Shown in pieces: positions 62,501 to 64,000 of a stretch of 64,000 bases of DNA. The notes beneath the pieces are model-generated. The model ran no database searches. It saw only the letters and a program-made list of their open reading frames with translations, and was not told where the DNA came from. A program made the translations under genes and the position numbers. Origin of the DNA: Sapria himalayana (taxonomy: Eukaryota > Streptophyta > Magnoliopsida > Malpighiales > Rafflesiaceae); assembly GCA_029783825.1 (NCBI GenBank), contig JAREIK010010164.1, forward strand, positions 62,001-126,000, in the 5' to 3' direction. Position 1 is the first letter of the stretch, and every line of letters begins with the position of its first letter.

Positions 62501-64000
62501 CTTATATGTTTTTTTGATGAAAAATAAATTATTTAAATTATATTTGTCACTCATAATTTATTTTGTAATTTATATTTCTATAAATTATTTAAATTATAAA
62601 TTAAGGTTTACGAGTTTAAAGGTTTAAGTATTTAGGGTCTTCAGGGTTTAGGAGTTTAGATATTTATGTATTTAGGCATTTAATGGTTTATAAGTTTTAT
62701 TTAAATAATGATATAAGAAAAAATTTATTTTTGTTATTTTTTCTCATTTTTGAAGGTTATAAACTTTGAAAATATAACAATTTTTAAATTTTTGTTATAT
62801 GTGAATACTATATTTAGTTATGATAATCTTAATAATTATATATCATGTAAATTCAATATAAACAATTATATTGAAATATATTATATTAATGATTATAAAA
62901 TAAATTAATAAACTATTATTAATAAGATAGATATTATTTTAAATATATTTGCAAAACATAAATTTATTCAAAATCAAAGTAAAATATATTAAAAAAATAA
63001 TACTTTCTTTGATGTTTTGCTTCTTTTTATAAGTTTATATTTTTTGTTATTAAAAGTAAATTATTTAAATTATATTTGTCTTCCTCATAATTAAATTTAA
63101 TTTATAATTCTATAAAAATAAAGTAATAAATAATTAAAATGAATATTTAAAAAAAACAATGAATACAAATAAAATAGAGATTTATTATTCAGGATATACT
63201 AGTTTAATGGTTTATGTATTTATGTGTTTTGGGTTTTAGTGATTGATGTGTTTAGGCCTTTAGTGATTTATAGTTTTTATTTAAAGAATGAAAAAATAAA
63301 AAAATTAATTTTTTGATTTTTTTTAATTTTTGAAGGATATAACCATTGAAATTATAATAATTTTTAATTTTTTTTAAATGTGAATATAATATTCAGTAAT
63401 AATAATCTTAATAATTATATATAATGTATACTCAATATAAATAATTTTATTGATAGATATTATAATAATGATCAATAATAAATTAATAAATAATTATTAA
63501 TAAGAATGATATAAATTAAAATATAATTGCAAAATCTAAAATGAGTCAAAATAAAAATAAAATATATTACTAAATAATAAATTTTTAATTTTAAAATTTT
63601 GCCTCTTTTTATAAGGATATATATTTTTATTGTTGAAAAATAAATTATTTAATTTAGATCTGTCTCACTAATAATTTAATATGTAATTAATATTTCTATA
63701 AAAATAAACTGATAAAAAATTAAAATAAAAATTTAAAATTATACTAAATAAAAATTAAATTGAGATTTATGATTTTTTATTAATGTACACCTGTTTAATA
63801 ATTTAATTATTTAAAGGTTTTATCATTTAGGAGTTTAGCAATTTATGTTTCTAGACATTTAGTGGTTTATAGGTTTTATTTAAACAATAAAATAAAAAAA
63901 AATTGTACTTTTTTATCATTTTAATAGATTATAACCTTTGAAAATATAATAATATTTAAAATTTTTTGAAATGAGAAAACAATATTTAATTATAATAATA
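59586..64000 (-). repeat. AT-rich satellite, inverted arm, outermost part
   Basis: Mirrored octamer tracts end near 59628, 60225 (K), 60595 (J), 61445 (B, tract shortened), 62022 (A), 62690 (I), 63262 (H) and 63868 (B). The order K-J-B-A repeats 32.3-34.6 kb at an offset of 27.3-27.4 kb. At about 62320 the text jumps (GATTCAGAAATAAACTAAAT) to another unit and the order diverges. The unit that carries the LTR elsewhere is therefore not represented. The array continues beyond the window. Confidence 0.88.
60678..60880. repeat. scrambled micro-rearrangement inside a J-type unit
   Basis: About 200 bp consist of short fragments (AATGATCAAAAAATAATGATC, ATAATAACTAAAAATTTAAT, TTTAATAGTTTATAGGCATTTAA, ATAATATTTAGTTATAATAATC). 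They come from different places in the unit, joined out of order and partly repeated. Neighbouring J units at 17450 and 33292 are not scrambled. Confidence 0.75.

Noticed and set aside
2359..64000. AT-rich protist, organelle or apicomplexan sequence
   Set aside because: A plant-type hAT transposase, plant-type LTRs and TTTAGGG-like heptamers are embedded in the same array.

Overview
This window is repetitive, gene-poor plant nuclear DNA. Three things point to a flowering plant: a decayed hAT transposase of the RICESLEEPER type at the left edge, two solo LTRs with TG...CA ends and 5-bp target duplications, and degenerate plant-type telomere heptamers (TTTAGGG-like). I cannot name the species. 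I found no intact protein-coding gene, no tRNA, no rRNA and no CRISPR array. The open frames inside the AT-rich part are chance frames in repeats.

Layout. Positions 1-2358 are the 5' part of a hAT element on the minus strand, with its transposase pseudogene at 1-1773. From 2359 to the end the window is an extremely AT-rich satellite with a basic unit of about 590-605 bp. Units of about 740-750 bp and of 530-545 bp also occur, along with shorter truncated ones. Each full unit carries two landmarks. One is a 26-32 bp palindrome with half-site TTTTCAAAGGTTA. About 45-60 bp further on is a tract of 8-10 degenerate octamers (pattern NNNNTAAA, for example CCACTAAA, CTCCTAAA, CCATTAAA). Units fall into recognisable subtypes, which I call A to K. 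They recur in the same order with a higher-order period of roughly 13-15 kb.

All units read in the plus direction from 2359 to 25748 and in the minus direction from 25749 to 64000. The junction at 25748/25749 is therefore the centre of a large, imperfect inverted repeat. From the junction outward both arms carry the same series: a G unit, a 2.4-kb non-satellite block (18487-20300 and 29985-32272), units K-J-B-A, a unit with a solo LTR (14802-15374 and 35719-36289), then units D and C. The two LTRs have the same target duplication (ATAAT) and differ at roughly a tenth of positions by hand count. They therefore descend from one insertion that was later duplicated, long enough ago to argue against an assembly artefact. 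A third copy of the 2.4-kb block at 57118-59585 marks a direct repeat about 27.3 kb further out on the right arm.

Nothing here encodes a working pathway. The interest lies in the satellite: its conserved palindrome, its octamer tract, its composite and hybrid units, and the way insertions and rearrangements fall at particular places in the unit.
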